Of a stretch of 64,000 bases of DNA, positions 22,362 through 35,800 are shown piece after piece (the first letter of the stretch is position 1; every line of letters starts with the position of its first letter). The DNA is from Pempheris klunzingeri. Lineage: Eukaryota; Chordata; Actinopteri; Acropomatiformes; Pempheridae. The notes under the pieces were generated by a model. It searched no databases, was not told the DNA's origin, and saw nothing but the letters and a program-made list of their open reading frames with translations. A program made the translations under genes and the position numbers. The stretch is taken from the NCBI RefSeq assembly GCF_042242105.1, contig NC_092014.1, positions 875,145 through 939,144 on the forward strand, given 5' to 3'.

Positions 22362-23386
22362 CAGAGCCGGCTCTTGGCATAGGCCATATAGGCGGTATAG
22401 AGCACCACCTGCTGGAGGGGCGCTGCTGCAAGCCCTCAAAAAAAACAAAAAACAATTAAAACAATAAATAAATTAAGATAAATTACAGTATAATTTGCAT
22501 CCCTGACTGGCGCCCTTTCCTCGTGCTCTGTCTGTCTGTTCCTCTGTGGAAGAGGGGGCGGGACGCGCATCTCAGGTAGCGGTTCCTTTTGACAGATGTC
22601 AACAAGTCATATTTGTCATCATGAAAAGGCCGTCCAAGCCCTCAGGTGCGAAAAAGAGGTCCCATTGTAGTGGTGTGTCTAACATTAAAAAATGCTGTTT
22701 GACTTTTCATCTGTACAGCTAACGGCTAGCTAAGTTGAAATAAAGCAAAGGTGTCTAATAATGCTGCTGTAGCTACTGCAGCCCACTGTGGAACTATTTA
22801 ATTCTAGTGCAACCTTTTTTATTTTAGTCATCACAGCTAAATAATGATTCACGTTATGTTGAACACATCAGTAGTCTGTCTGCTGCAGCTCCATGTTTTA
22901 CTTGTACTGTACATTCTAGTTTTATGTTGTCTTGTTTTCACATTCTGCTTCTATAAGGCCCGTTGTTACCAAGTATTCACTGACCATAGCACCATCTCCA
23001 TTTATGCTGGTGAAAACAGATTTGCTGTCACTGGGACTGACTTTGAGTTAAACCTACACTGCAACTTTTGTATTCTGTTTTTATATTATATTGCACTGTT
23101 TTGTATTGTTTGAACGTAGCACTTTTTTATTGTTCACATTGTGGGAGCTGTCAGGACTTTCTAAATATTTGCACAAAACCTGAACATGAACTTTGGGTTT
23201 ATTTCATTATGTTTTATTGTTATTTTAGTGTGTTTGTTTGTGTGTTGGTGTGTTAACAATTAAACCTTTAAGGTCTGTCATACGGCTGTTGTCCATTAAT
23301 GACTGGGGTGATATGTGCACGCGGAGGGGTGGGGGCGCCAAACCATAATCTTGCCTTGGGCACCAAAATGGCTAGAGCCGGCTCTG
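22362..23386 (+). mobile_element. hAT-like DNA transposon, internally deleted, 1025 bp
   Basis: Terminal inverted repeats begin CAGAGCCGGCTCT at both ends; AGAGCCGGCTCT is itself a 12-bp palindrome. Flanks TCCACAAT (22354-22361) and GGCACAAT (23387-23394) are a degraded 8-bp duplication, and the gene A and C flanks show the empty site. ATG at 22621 starts a short basic stretch (MKRPSKPSGAKKR) like the start of ZMYM1-like hAT proteins; the rest of the transposase is missing. Confidence 0.82.
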
Positions 23387-23533
23387 GGCACAATGTGTTT
23401 GTGCTCAAATCAGCTCAGAATTATGAGAAAGCATCTCATTCCTTTATTCTAGTTTTTTGGTGAATGTGCAGCTCGTCAGTGGTTTAACAACCCTTTAAGG
23501 TTGTTTTGATTCAGGTTAAGATTTTAGTTTGTC

Positions 23534-23860
23534 ATTGTTGCCTCACAGCAAGAAGGTCCTGGGTTCAAATCCGGTTTGAACCCGAGGTCTTTCTGTGTGG
23601 AGTTTGCATGTTCTCCCCATGCTAGCGTGTGTTCTCTCTGGGTACTCCGGCTTCTTCCCACAATCCAAAGACATGCACATTAGGTTAATTGGTAACTGTA
23701 AATTGCCCGTAGGTGTGAGTGTGAGAGTCTGTCTCTATATGTGGCCCTGCGATTGGCTGGCGACCAATTGGCTGGCGAGACCCTGCCTCTCGCCCAAAGT
23801 CAGCAGGAATAGGCTCCAGCCCCCCCACGATATATCTGTATAGAAAATGAGATGAGATTT
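23534..23860 (+). mobile_element. V-SINE (DANA/mermaid-like), second copy
   Basis: Same head and body motifs as the copy at 13918, with an inserted stretch in the head and a degenerate 3' end (GAAAATGAGATGAGA). It lies downstream of gene B's B30.2 exon. Confidence 0.8.
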
Positions 23861-24567
23861 TCAGTTTGATTTCTTTTGTCATACAAATACAGATGAATCT
23901 AAAAAAAAATATGTTCCACACAAAGAAATGCACCAAGGGCCTTTCACCATGTGACCTTTCTTGAATTATCCTTTAAACTGTCATCTTGTCATCATGTGTG
24001 GATCTAAAAGTGTTTTGTCTCTCACCGCTGACGACCACACACTTGTTTTCTGAAATAAGGTCCCTCGGGGCCCACCGGAGAGGACGGACTTTGTCTCTGA
24101 AGTGGAGACAAACACAACTTAAAAGGAGCTTGACACAGTCCAGTTTCCTGTCCCTCCACTGAAGTTCAGCAGGGATTATAAACCTCAGATTAACTCCCGA
24201 TAACTTCCCTCAGGTAGCAGAATGAGGACTGTGGCTTTTGCTCTTCAGCACCTACAGTGAGAGCATGTTGGGAGATGTCCTCACTTTGATCCAGGCTCCT
24301 TTAGGGCTGCTAATGTACAGCATTAGAAGTTAGATTAGCCTGTAAAACTCAGGTTGAACCACTGGATTATTTCACTGGAGCACAATCCTCTCTGCCGCAG
24401 GGCAAATGTTTCACTGAGTTTGAATAGAAGCAAAGAGGAGAATAATCTTTTTTATTTTATTTTACTTTTTACTTGTGTATTTTTGGACCTGTTCACTTTA
24501 TTTAGCTATTTTGCCGCAATAATGTTTTGCCAGTTATATTTGCCAGTTATACTATAATTCTATTCTA
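23861..24567. other. Spacer shared by gene B and C downstream regions
   Basis: Matches about 47160-47840. No coding sequence recognised. Confidence 0.55.
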
Positions 24568-25260
24568 GTGCTGCTGGACCTCAAAGCGGCCTTTCACACT
24601 GTGGACCATACAGTCCTCCTGTCTCGTCTGAACCAATATGTTGGAATCAGCTGCACCACACTTAGGTGGTTCACCTCCTACCTTACCGATCGGCGCTTTT
24701 CAGTGATGATCTCTTGTGGTGTGCCGCAAGGTTCGATTCTTGGCCCTACCCTGTTCTTCATAAGCATAATCTGTCTTTCCAGTGTTATGGGGATGACATT
24801 CAGATTTACCTACCAGTGCAACCAACAGAAAGTGAGGCTCTGAGTAGTGTAACCAGTTGTGTTAATCAACTGTCAAAAATCTTGGGGTGACGTTTGACAG
24901 AGGCCTGAAATTTGACAAACAAATCAACGTAGTGGTTCGGACAAGCTTCTTTCAGTTGCTTCTCTTGGCCACAGTCAAGCCATTTCTTAATCGTGCCAAC
25001 CTTGAAAAAGCTATTCATGCTTTTATCAGTTCAAGACTGGACTACTGCAACGCACTTTACGTTGGCGTCTCCACACGTCCGTCACTTCCATCAGCCGCCT
25101 GGAACCCGTGTGACATGCTGCAGCAATGTTCAGGCTCCATCATATCTTAAAGAACTCATAGTACCGTACTACCCCACAAGAGCACTGTGTTATTGTGTTT
25201 TTACAATAATACCATACTGCTAATTTTTTAGTCACATTCCTATTGTTAGTGCTATAGTCA
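24568..25260 (+). mobile_element. L2/CR1-like LINE fragment, sense strand
   Basis: Reverse-transcriptase motifs in broken + frames: LLDLKAAFHTVDHTVLLSRL, CGVPQGSILGP, YGDDIQIYLPV (next frame), then HAFISSRLDYCNALYVGV. It is frameshifted and truncated. A near-copy lies at 47841-48535. Confidence 0.85.
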
Positions 25261-25286
25261 CTGTTAGTATGTTGGTTGCTGTTTCA

Positions 25287-25287
<1 letters not shown>

Positions 25288-25319
<32 letters not shown>

Positions 25320-25573
25320 CAATTCATAACAGCGTTATCTCAAGACGCTTTACATAAAGAGCAGGTCAGACCAAACTCTTTAATTAGAGAGAGACCCAAC
25401 GATTCAGGAATTCAACATGAAGGATTCAAGAATCCCCACATGAGCAGCATCAGATATTATATTGAGCAACAGTGGAGGAAGAACTCCCCTTTAACAGGAA
25501 GAAACCTGGAACAGACCCAGACTCAATGTGGGCGGCTTCTGTAGGGGTCCACGTTGGGTGGAGGTTGGACAGA

Positions 25574-25617
<44 letters not shown>

Positions 25618-27015
25618 ACACAAACAGCAACCAACGTAGTAACAGTGTCTACAGCACTAACAGAATGTGACTAACAGATTAGCAGTATGATATTATTGAA
25701 AAACACGATGAGTGGCCAACGATCCGCAGCAGTGATTCATGAACCAGAGAACCACATCAGCAGGACCAGGATCCACAGGATCCACAGGAACCTGAGACAT
25801 GAGAAAGCACAGAAAGGCTCCGGGGAAGATAACAAGTTAGAGGCAGACATTTGGCTGACATGAGACATAATGATGGAGAGGAAGAGGAGGAGAGAGAATA
25901 GAGGAGCTCAGTGCATCATAGGAGTCCCCCGGCAGTCTGAGCCTATAGCAGCATAACTAGGGGCTGGTCTAAGGCCTGAGCCAGCCCTTAAATATATGCC
26001 TTGTCAAAAAGGAAGGTTTTTAGTCTACTGTTAAATGTAGAGAGGGTGTCGGCCCCCCGAACCCAGACTGGAAGGTTCCAGGTTCCACAGGAGAGGAGCC
26101 TGATAGCTGAAAGCTCTGCCTCCTGAACTACTTTAGAGGACTTTAGGAACCACCAGTAGACCTGCATTCTGGGAGAACAGTGCTCTAGTAGGGTAGTACG
26201 GTACTATGAGATCTTTAAGATATGATGGGGCCTGACCCTTAAGAGCCTTGTAGGTGAGGAGAAGGATTTTAAACTCTATTCTAGATTTTACTGGAAGCCA
26301 ATGAAGAGAAGCCAGTACAGGAGAAAGATGGTCTCTTCTTTTAGTTCAGGTCAGAACAGGAGCAGCAGCGTTCTGGACCAGCTGGAGAGTCTTTAAGGAC
26401 TTATTGGGGCAGCCTGATAATAATGAGTTACAATAGTCCAACCTAGAAGTGACAAATGCATGGACCAATGTTTCTGCATCATCAGTGGATATGATGGACC
26501 TGATTTTAACAACATTAGTAGATGGAAAAAGGCAGTTCTAGAAATCTGTTTAATGTGGGAGTTAAAGGACAAATCCTGATCAAATAAGACTCCAGATTCC
26601 TCACAGTGGAGCTGGAGGCCAGAGTGATGCCATCCAGAGCAGTTATGTTAGTAGAAAAGGTGTCTCTAAGGTGTCTGGGGCCGAGCAAAATAACTTCAGT
26701 TTAGTCTGAATTTAGCAGCAGAAAGTTGCTGCTCATCCAGGACTTTATGTCCTTAAGGCAGATTTGATGCAGATCAGATGCTTCCTGATAATATTATGTA
26801 GAGGAAGCATATATAAGATAAAGAGTATTGGTTCAAGCACTGAACCTTGTGGAACTCCATGTCTAACCTTAGTGTGGACAGAGGATTTGTTGTTAACGTG
26901 AACAAACTGAAATCGATCTAATAAATAGGACTTAAACCAGCTTAATGTGGTTCCTTTTATACCAATGAACTGTTCCAGTCTCTGTAACAGGATGTGATGG
27001 TCAATGGTGTCAATG
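25288..27015 (-). mobile_element. 5'-truncated L2-like LINE, antisense
   Basis: The 3' tail (CAATCAATCAATCTTTATTT) is at 25290-25310 and the element runs backwards through the 3' UTR and polymerase remnants to about 27015. The minus-strand coding part is heavily broken. It contains a (GA)n microsatellite at about 25571-25616. A near-copy occupies about 48563-50290, where 49942-49631 still reads [20 protein letters not shown] on the minus strand. Confidence 0.8.
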
Positions 27016-27158
27016 GTGCTAAAGATGATGAATTACATTAGTTGGATCAAGTTTCTTAAGATAATTTGTCTGTATTCCCATCATATGTTCACTTTAGTGT
27101 TCTCTCGCAAAAGTAAGCTTATTTCTGACACAGGAGGTGAGTTGTGTTTATAGGGCCT

Positions 27159-27198
27159 GCTGCTGCAGGTGTGTCAGTGCTGCTGCAGGTGTGTCAGT
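27159..27198. repeat. 20-bp VNTR, two units
   Basis: Two exact copies of GCTGCTGCAGGTGTGTCAGT. The equivalent site at 50431 has eight. Confidence 0.95.
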
Positions 27199-27800
27199 CA
27201 GAAGAAACCTGATTTTAAAGGTGCAGTGTGTTAGATGTCAGGGGACCTATTAGCAGAATAAAGTCTTCATAATCATGTGTTCATTAGTGTATGATCACCT
27301 TAATGGAAACCCACCACAATCTGCAGTTCAGTCTCACCACTAGAAGCCACAACATCCTTCAGCTTTAAAAGAGTGAATATTATATGTATAAACTATATAT
27401 ATTATCACTATAATATTTAACAGGTCAGAATTGGTTGACTGAATATGTTTAAAGGAAACAAGATCAATCAAACAGCCAAAGTTTCTTGACAACGTAGCAT
27501 TTGACACACCAAAGGTCACCGGCTGAAATCGAACCGTAACCTTTCTGCTATCAAGTCTATGTGCTGATCAGCAGAGAAGCTGAAAGTTTCCCTTATTTCT
27601 TTCAGTTCCTTCAAATACTGTTTTTATACCTTCAGTTTCTTTAACACTCAAACACACTAAGCCAGCCAAATACAATATGTAAATATTTGAATATATTTAA
27701 AAAAATAAAAAAGTTTCAGGTCTGTTTCTCAGCTTGTGTGCGATGTGACCAAAAGCTTAGTGGTCATTTCTCTCAAAAGAGCAAAATAAAATGGATGAGA
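27199..27800 (+). repeat. Dispersed repeat, copy 2
   Basis: Same sequence as about 50591-51190 and the reverse complement of 9597-10235. It contains AAAGGTGCAGTGTGTTAGATG, which resembles the end of common fish MITEs. No coding sequence. Confidence 0.8.
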
Positions 27801-27847
27801 GAATCAGGGCAGTACCTCTTTAACAACTTGTGTTCTCTCTCTCTCTC

Positions 27848-28085
27848 ATTGATCCTGGGTCTGTTCCAGGTTTCTTCCTGTTAAAGGGGAGTTCTTCCTC
27901 CACTGTTGCTCAATATAATATCTGATGCTGCTCATGTGGGGATTCTTGAATCCTTCATGTTGAATTCCTGAATCGTTGGGTCTCTCTCTAATTAAAGAGT
28001 TTGGTCTGACCTGCTCTTTATGGAAAGAGTCTGGAGATAACACTGTTGTGAATTGGCAGTTTATAAATAAAGATTGATTTATTGA
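27848..28085 (+). mobile_element. L2-like LINE 3' UTR/tail, sense strand
   Basis: Reverse complement of the 25290-25540 element end, finishing with TAAATAAAGATTGATTTATTG. A copy lies at about 51238-51475. Confidence 0.8.
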
Positions 28086-28321
28086 TTTACCATGTTGTAA
28101 GAACAACAAAGTACAGCTAAGTACAACAACACTGGCGATGGAGGGTTTTCCACTGTGCTGTTGCTATGGTTACTGTAGTGAGGGACTTGATTGGCTGCTG
28201 TGATGAGGTCACGCTGAGCCTCAGTTTATACAGTGGACACGTGGAAACGGCCCCACCTGGTGGCCGACGGCAGCACTGCAGCCTTCTGGGTATTAACAGC
28301 AAGCAAGTGAATAAAGGAGTA

Positions 28322-28556
28322 GTGTCAGTAGTAGAAGTACTGCAGTATTCTCAGCTTCATTAAAGTATCAGTAGTAGAAGTACTGCAGTATTCTCAGCTT
28401 CATTATCAGTATCAGTAGTAGAAGTACTGCAGTATTCTCAGCTTCATTAAAGTATCAGTAGTAGAAGTACTGCAGTATTCTCAGCTTCATTAAAGTATCA
28501 GTAGTAGAAGTACTGCAGTATTCTCAGCTTCATTAAAGTATCAGTAGTAGAAGTAC
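28322..28556. repeat. 43-bp minisatellite, about five units
   Basis: Same unit and flanks as the array at 1378-2767 but contracted to five full units plus a partial one. Confidence 0.95.
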
Positions 28557-29233
28557 ACAGGGATAATAAAACACCTCCCTCTGTTCTCTGGGATCAAACC
28601 TCAGAAACACTGAACCCTGTTCATCAGACGGGACACTCTGAAGCTGAGGTCACTAACTGGACCATTAGCAATAAATCATGAGGGGACTTTAAATGTGACG
28701 AGACGCTTCTATTTCAACCAGCTTTTCTAGTGTTTCCTGGTTGATCACGTGGGTTTGACACTACGTGGTGTCAGATCTGGGTCTAAAACCGCCGTACGTC
28801 CGTTATAAGCCTCAGTGCACTAACGGGGTGGCCTGTTTAGTGATTCACCTATTGGCTGTTTAAGCTGTAGATGCGTCTAGCTTATCTAACTACCTTCTTC
28901 CAAACACCTGCCCTACTTCCACTGATGAAGCACCCGGTAGAATAGTCTGTACCAGATACTAGCACCAGTCACGCCCGTTAACGGTAGCTCTCCTCTAAAT
29001 GATCCGGGCTCTTGATGTATTAGCTAGGATAAAATTTATTGACCTTGTTAGGTCCCAAGGGCCTGTTGCTTTGCTGGGACTAGGGAAACCTGTTATGAGT
29101 CTTGATGTTAAACAATCTAACCTTTACTTCATATCCTAAGAAGATTTAGAATATTCAATGTCCACAATTGATCTTTAAATGCAGGTATTCTAACATTATT
29201 GCATAATATGGTAAACAGCGTACAATTTATTGT

Positions 29234-30236
29234 CAAAACTCTCATAAATTGATTTCTAATTGATTAACTAAACCTGATCTTGACTGATGCCTCCTTATGG
29301 GTTGCAGTCCAAATTGTAGAAGGAGAACAGGGAGAATCCACCCGGTACTTCCCTGCAGAGTTCAGGGAATCTGGATGAAAATGTCCAACTTTGTACAAAG
29401 TCTGGTGATTCACTCGTCGATCCTCAGCTGCAGGTTGACCAGGGGGCTCCCCGGCCAAAGCGGAAGTGGTCAGTCCCTTGTCCGCTGTCGATTCCTGTCT
29501 CAGCTTGGCGTTTTTAAAGCTGCTCAATTCTCACTTCTTGAAATTTTGTTTTTCTGAGTCTGCCGAAGTCCAACGAAGGTCTCAGCGTCAGGAATCTGTG
29601 TAGAACTGACCAAGGGATTCCTCTTTTCTTGACCTTTGTATACCTTCAATTCAACTTCCTACGTGCAGTTTGTCCCGTTCGCTAAGGCTGATGTTGGTTT
29701 GGCGTTCTAGTTCTATCAAAAAAAAGGAACTAAGTTATGGAGTTCCCATCAGTCTATTACACGTATAAAACATCGGTTGCTGATTACGCTTAATCATCGT
29801 TAAATGTCACGTTCACACCTCGTGATTTACCATTATAACACTTGGTCCTCATCTAACCTCTTTGACCTGACAAATCATGTTATAACCTTGATTCATTGTC
29901 ATTATAAATCATCATTACATTTCTAAATCATTCAACATCATTCTTAAATCATATCATTTGTACAATACTCTTTCATTAATACATCTTTATGAATTACTCA
30001 TTAATCAATACCACTGTAAAATAATAATCACTCACGCATACTTCATGTATTCTTCTTTTACTCATTTCAACACTGATTCAGCCTTCACACATTGCTGTTG
30101 TTCACACTCAGTCCACAGGGCTAAAAGGCCTCAAGAACAGTTTAAGGCAGTGAGGGGATTCAACCTTACTTGACAGTGCGTTTGAGATGGTTCAGACCAG
30201 ATGTGACAGTTAAAGAAAAAGGGAAAAGCTGCTGCT
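29234..30236. mobile_element. Unassigned ~1-kb insertion upstream of gene C
   Basis: Copy 1 reads continuously across this point (near 3440), with about 17 bases replaced here, so this is an insertion or a replacement. A minus-strand frame at 29527-29264 has no recognisable domain. I see no clear terminal repeats. Confidence 0.5.
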
Positions 30237-31083
30237 GAACTTTATTTCTCTCAAGTTATGAACTTTGTTTTAAGACACAGTTATTCAGGAACTCTTTTAT
30301 TGATTTTCTCTTCTTTTACTGAATGGGACTAGAGCGTTGTGCCTCTCTACAGTATTATGTGTCTGTTTACTGAAACGTTAAGTGACAATAGATGTTTTTG
30401 AATCACACTGAATTGATTTGACTTGACAGTCAGTTATTGATCACACGCAGACGCTGATACAACTACGAGGCTCCATCAACATAAATCACACTAACTCCAG
30501 TTAGACATGATGATGTTCCTTTGCTTTAATACATTTTCTAAATACTTCATCACGTACATGTTGACATGTACCAGAACATCTGGAGCTCTGCACTGACACA
30601 CTCATCATGAATCAGTCTTCAGTCTTCATAAGCTGCTGATATTTACAGGACCGCACAAGAAAAAGAGAGAAGTTGAACTTCCTCCTCCTCAAACAGACAC
30701 AACCGGACTGTGTTTCTTCATCTGTCATTTCCTTTAAACTCACAGCAATCGCCAAAAGCATCACAATGATCGTCACCGGCTCAGAGTGAGGAAGGACTCC
30801 GGTGTTTTCGGCCTCAGATCAGCATGTGCTCAACTTTGTAGGTACGTTTTTATTGCTGTCACATCGCTGTGAGCTGCTCTCTTTGCTGTCGTTTGGCGTG
30901 AGGCTTTATTCAAGAGCCGAAAGCTGGTGGAGCAGAAGCAAGAGAAGTGAAGATGGGGCAGGACTTCAGCTCTTTATGTGTGTGGTGTTTGTACTGAATG
31001 AGGGAACACTAAAGAAACACAAGACCCTCACTGTGTCTGCTCATTTTCTACCGTCTGGTACTGTTTTATTTAGTCCAGTCTTG
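30237..31083 (+). other. Conserved block upstream of gene C (possible promoter/5' UTR)
   Basis: Nearly identical to 3458-4305 and, from 30551 on, to 51960-52493. It contains ETS-like CTTCCTC and ATTTCC strings and a donor-like TTTGTAGGTACGT near 30835-30847. A non-coding first exon is conceivable but unsupported by transcript data. Confidence 0.3.
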
Positions 31084-31988
31084 TCTCCTGACTTCCTGTT
31101 TTAGCTTTGTGGTTTTTTTCTCTCTTGGTTGTTGGCTTCACTTCCCTGTTTACTTTAGTTTAGTTTAGTTCATGTGTATTTGAACCTTTATTTTCCCTTG
31201 TACTTTGTGTTTTGGATTCTTGTCTTTTTTGTGTGTTTTCTCTCAGTTAGAGCGACTTTCGGTTGTATTTTCCCAAAGAGAACTTTCATCAAAGACCATT
31301 TCAGCCAAGAATTAAACATTAAACATTAAACAGTCTCAGTTCTAAATGTGTAAGTTCTCAGTGGCATTGATCCTCTTAGACCTTGTTATGAAGAAATATC
31401 CAGGCAGCGAAGTGGCGTTAATACACCTTTTTATTATATACACTAATGACTATAAAGGCGGATGAGACAGAAATGACACTAGACAGACAACAATCAGGAC
31501 AGAAGACTAACATTGCTGATAAACCCTTGGATTAGTGATAGTGAAATGAAAGTGAATACAGATTGTACCGGAGGACGAGGGGAACCCGTCTGACTTTAAG
31601 AACGTTGTAGTTAGAACCACAGAGGATCCACTGACTACTCTCCCTGTAGATTTAGATAGATCTCAGAGCTACACTGACACCAACTTGTGAACTAGCACCA
31701 GCTGTTATACTTCACGTGGGCCCTTGGTCCAGCAGCGACGCATCCAGCGGTGGTCCGCAGCCACACAGGCAGGGTCAGCTGTCAGCGTCCCTGGCAGGTT
31801 TCCAGGGGAGGAGGAGAGAGAGGAGCTCTCTCTCTAAGTCAGTTCAGGGTTAATTCACAGCCAGTTCACTGTTAAAGCATGGGTTTTCCTCTGTCACAGG
31901 ACAGTCCAGGAGGTCATAGGGCAAGTGAGGCAGCCACACTACTGGTTCGACGGGCTACATCACTGACGATTGATTATTTTAAATATTA
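31084..31988. mobile_element. ~0.9-kb segment present in units C and D, absent in unit A
   Basis: Gene A's unit joins TCTTGT directly to the ATCAACTCATC flank. Units C (31084-31988) and D (about 52494-53399) carry this extra sequence. No reading frame or clear terminal repeat is recognised, so it may be an insertion or be deleted in unit A. Confidence 0.5.
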
Positions 31989-32154
31989 TCAACTCATCAT
32001 CTCGTCCATAAATGCTTTAAAATTATGAATTTGGCTGCTGAACTCTAAACTCCCGCGGATTGAGGGGTGATGGCGCCAACGCACAGAAGGTCTGCTCACT
32101 TCACCAACAGACTTGATCTGAACTCTGATCCTGAAGCATTTTATTAAATGAAAT

Positions 32155-32209
<55 letters not shown>

Positions 32210-32226
32210 GTCTATCTATCTATCTG

Positions 32227-32275
<49 letters not shown>
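32155..32275. repeat. (TCTA)n microsatellite, copy 2
   Basis: Same position relative to the PYD exon as 5594-5755, but shorter. Confidence 0.97.
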
Positions 32276-32574
32276 AACAGTGTACAAATCCGTGTCAAAA
32301 TGCCCTTCTCCTGTCAGCAGACGGGCTAAATATCTTCTGGCTAATAGAGCTTGCACACTTCAGAACTGCTGCTGGAAAAAGTCTTAGTGGAAACGCTGCA
32401 CTAGCGTTGTGCTTTAACATTTTCAGTTTCCATTTAGAGGTGCTTTAACTCAAAGACTGTCCGAATCACACCAACACAGCTGCTGTGTCGGCCAATCACA
32501 GCTCCTGTTTCTGTTCTGATCCATCAGGTTTCCTGCTGCTTGAAAACACCGTCTGATCTCAGCAGGCAGCCACG

Positions 32575-32848
32575 ATGACTCCAGAGGACCTGTTGAACAC
32601 TCTGGACGGTTTAAAAGACGATGAATTCAGGAGCTTCAAATGGTTTCTGCAGCAGCTCGACAGCCTGGAAGGCTGCGGACCCATCAAAGTGTCCCAGCTA
32701 GAGGGGGCAGAGAGGAGGGACACAGTGGATCTGATGGTGAACACCTACAAACCTGATGGAGCTCTGAAGGTGACCAAGAAGGTTTTAGAGAAGATAAACA
32801 GGAACGATCTGGTGCAGAAGCTGTCAGACACCAGATCACCACCACAAG
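32575..32848 (+). CDS. Gene C exon 1: pyrin domain
   Basis: 274 nt, same start context and donor as gene B. It reads [17 protein letters not shown] in helix 2 and is almost identical to gene D; one visible difference is TRSPPQ versus TKSPPQ in D. Confidence 0.9.
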
Positions 32849-35800
32849 GTCAGTCACACTTTCTTCTGTTGGTATTTTCAGGCAAAAATACATTAAATCA
32901 CGTCAAGAATCAGGAAATAACCACACAGGTGTGTGTATACTGTAGATCTGTATTAGGAAGGACAACAAACCACTACAATACAACCTTCCTTGTTCTGTAG
33001 GTCAAGAAAAGTCCAGTAAATACTGTCTGCTCAATTTAAATCTAAGTGCTCATTACTCCATTGTCTCACATTGATACCAAGCTTTATTTGTTCTTTTGCA
33101 TAATCGGCTCTAAAACAGAATCTCTCTCATACACAGTTCAGGTGTTGATGGAAGGAAGGCGAGTTGTGGTTCCTGGTTCCTGATTATTTTTTCTGTTCTC
33201 AAGTAGCTGAAACTCAGAGAGCAGCAGGAGGCGCCACAGCCACGGCCCAGTGTGGAAGCGTCGTCAGCGCACCTCAGTTTAGCCATATTCATACTCAAGG
33301 GGATGCTCATATAAATGTCACCGTCAACAACACGAATGGTAAATGTTTTCAAATGTATACCTTATTATTTGTAGTCATTTATTTGCCTGAAAGGTAAGAA
33401 CTGAAATGCCTTTAATGATTCTTCTATGTTGCATGTTTCTGCTTCAGTCCAACCTCCTGCCAGGACAGAAGACACCAACGATGTCTCTCCACAAACTGAA
33501 GGTACGGTGCTGTTTAAAGGAAAATCATTTCACTTTTATATCTCCCATCCTCTTGGGTTCGTTAAAGAATTCTAGTTGCACCGACAGATTTCTGTCTGTA
33601 GAAAGTAAAAGAGAGTTTGATGAATTAAATAATATCAATGAATCAATCTTTATTTATATAGTCTAAATTCAAACAATCAAATCACATGTGAAGGATCAGT
33701 GTCTGTGTAAATAACCACACAGGAGATAGGCTTAAACCAGTGTCGTATCTTCTCTGATGATGATGATGTGCAGCTGATGAAAGGAAACTTCCGCTGACAA
33801 CGACTTAATGAATAAAAATAGGTTTATTGCAAAAAGGTCAGTTGTCTAACAGGCACCATGGAAGCCTGAGAAGACGTTCAGCCAATTGTAGGAACAGACA
33901 GCATAACCCCTAGCCAAATCTACTGCCTTTGTCCTCGTCTCCTCCTGAGCCCACTCTGTGGCCACATTATATACTCTTCTTGACCACCTAGCTCAGCATC
34001 TGGTGTCTTTGTTAAAATGCAAAGGAATGTAACATAAACATCTGCTTTTCTCTGTGTCCAGATAAGGAGGTAAAGGTCAGGTCACTCCTGCCTAGGTCAT
34101 GCTTTCCCAGGTCTGATTCCTTTAGATAAACAAACACAGATCCCAATACTGACACAATCGTAAACAACACTCCTTTGATGCACCCACCAGATACTACATA
34201 TCCCCCCTTCGGGACTTATCTAGAGTCCCGAAAAAGAACGGAAGGGCAACACAGTCATAATCACAAATTATTGTTTACGAGTCACCTGATGTCACTCACT
34301 GATCACTTAAACATTCCCTTCCATGTGCACTCATTAGAGCATAACCTTAGCAATACAGTAATTTATTGGAGTGTGAGAGCGAAAAACCCGTCAGGCAGCC
34401 ATCTTACTGATAACATCCTTCAAACACTTTAGACAGGAAAACTCTCTCTACAGTCCCTCTGCCCTAGGCGACTACATAAGGTACTCCAAGCCAATTGAAA
34501 AAAGAAAGAAGAAGGGTTTTGACGATGGTGGTGTAGGAACCAATGAAAGCAAATACACATGGGAAACTCAGAAATAAAAAATAAAAAGTGTCCAAAGTCC
34601 GGCTGGTCGACCCATCGCACCATTCAATGGACCTTTCCCTACCTAACCAATACTATCCCTGGACGTCAAAACAAAATAAACACCTGAGGTCCCACTGTAT
34701 TCACATCATAACAGAACATCCTACACAAAGAGTATTGAGTATTACCCATAGTTAGACAAAACTCCAGACATTATATACGATCATTCAGACGTCATTTCTA
34801 ATCTCATAATAACATACAAAGTAGCTATTGACATCACAGATCATAATACAATAAAACAAAATCCAATTTTGTACATTGTATAAGAACCATATTTCAAACT
34901 ATTAAACATCCTCTGCGTGATATGCTAATCCAAATTTATTACAATGTTCTTGTTCAGGGTCCCCATCCATGGTCACTGTCCATTTGTGATTGTTTGAGTC
35001 CATTTTATGCAGTAGGGATCCCTGGACAAGCAGTCACCCTCATAGTGTTCTCTCAGCTATTGTCCTGAGAAGAAAGAAAACAACAACCAGTATCTCTTGC
35101 ACATACGTCAAATACAACAATATGTTGTCACTTCATTCTCATGATTTCACCATATTCCAATTTATGTTTCCATTTTCCAATTTTATGTTTCCAATTTATT
35201 CCCTTTCCAGTTTAAGCCTATATGTTGACAGATCTGAAGATCTTAATACGATTTTTCAACAGTCCCTTCATTTTATCACAAAAACCTTCGTTGCAGATGA
35301 TACACAACTGCTAAACACTATTTAATTTCCAAATTTTGAAAAATTATTCACACCATTTTATCCAAATTATCCTTACAATTGTATTCACAAACTCTTTACC
35401 CTTGTCTGATAATACCTACTTATGACCTCATCTATCTGCTCAAGCAACTACAGTGTCCAAAATCCATACTCTTTTGTAATCCTTCTCTTAACTACCCCCC
35501 TTGCAACATGAGTTAGCTCATTTGCTTCCTGGATCATCAAACTTAGCAGACCTGTTGATGCTACCATCAGCCTTCATGCTTTCACCACAGACCAGTAGAA
35601 TCTTGAATAGCACCTCATCCAGTCCATCTGCTCCTGTAACTGCTTTTGCAGCTTCATCAGCCACTTTATTGCCCTGTGTGACCTTTGACATGTCCTTTTT
35701 GTGAGCTACACCTAACTATAGCTGTTTCCTTCAGTTCCATCATTACATGCAACACTTTCATTATCTGAGCATAATACTACATAGAAGAACCCTCTGTTTT

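Noticed and set aside
29264..29527. Minus-strand 87-residue frame as a gene
   Set aside because: No domain, no signal peptide, and it lies within sequence absent from the other units.
31384..31960. Solo LTR inside the ~0.9-kb segment (TGTTATGAAG to GGGCTACA)
   Set aside because: TG...CA ends are suggestive, but the flanks do not form a matching target duplication and no second copy lies in the window.
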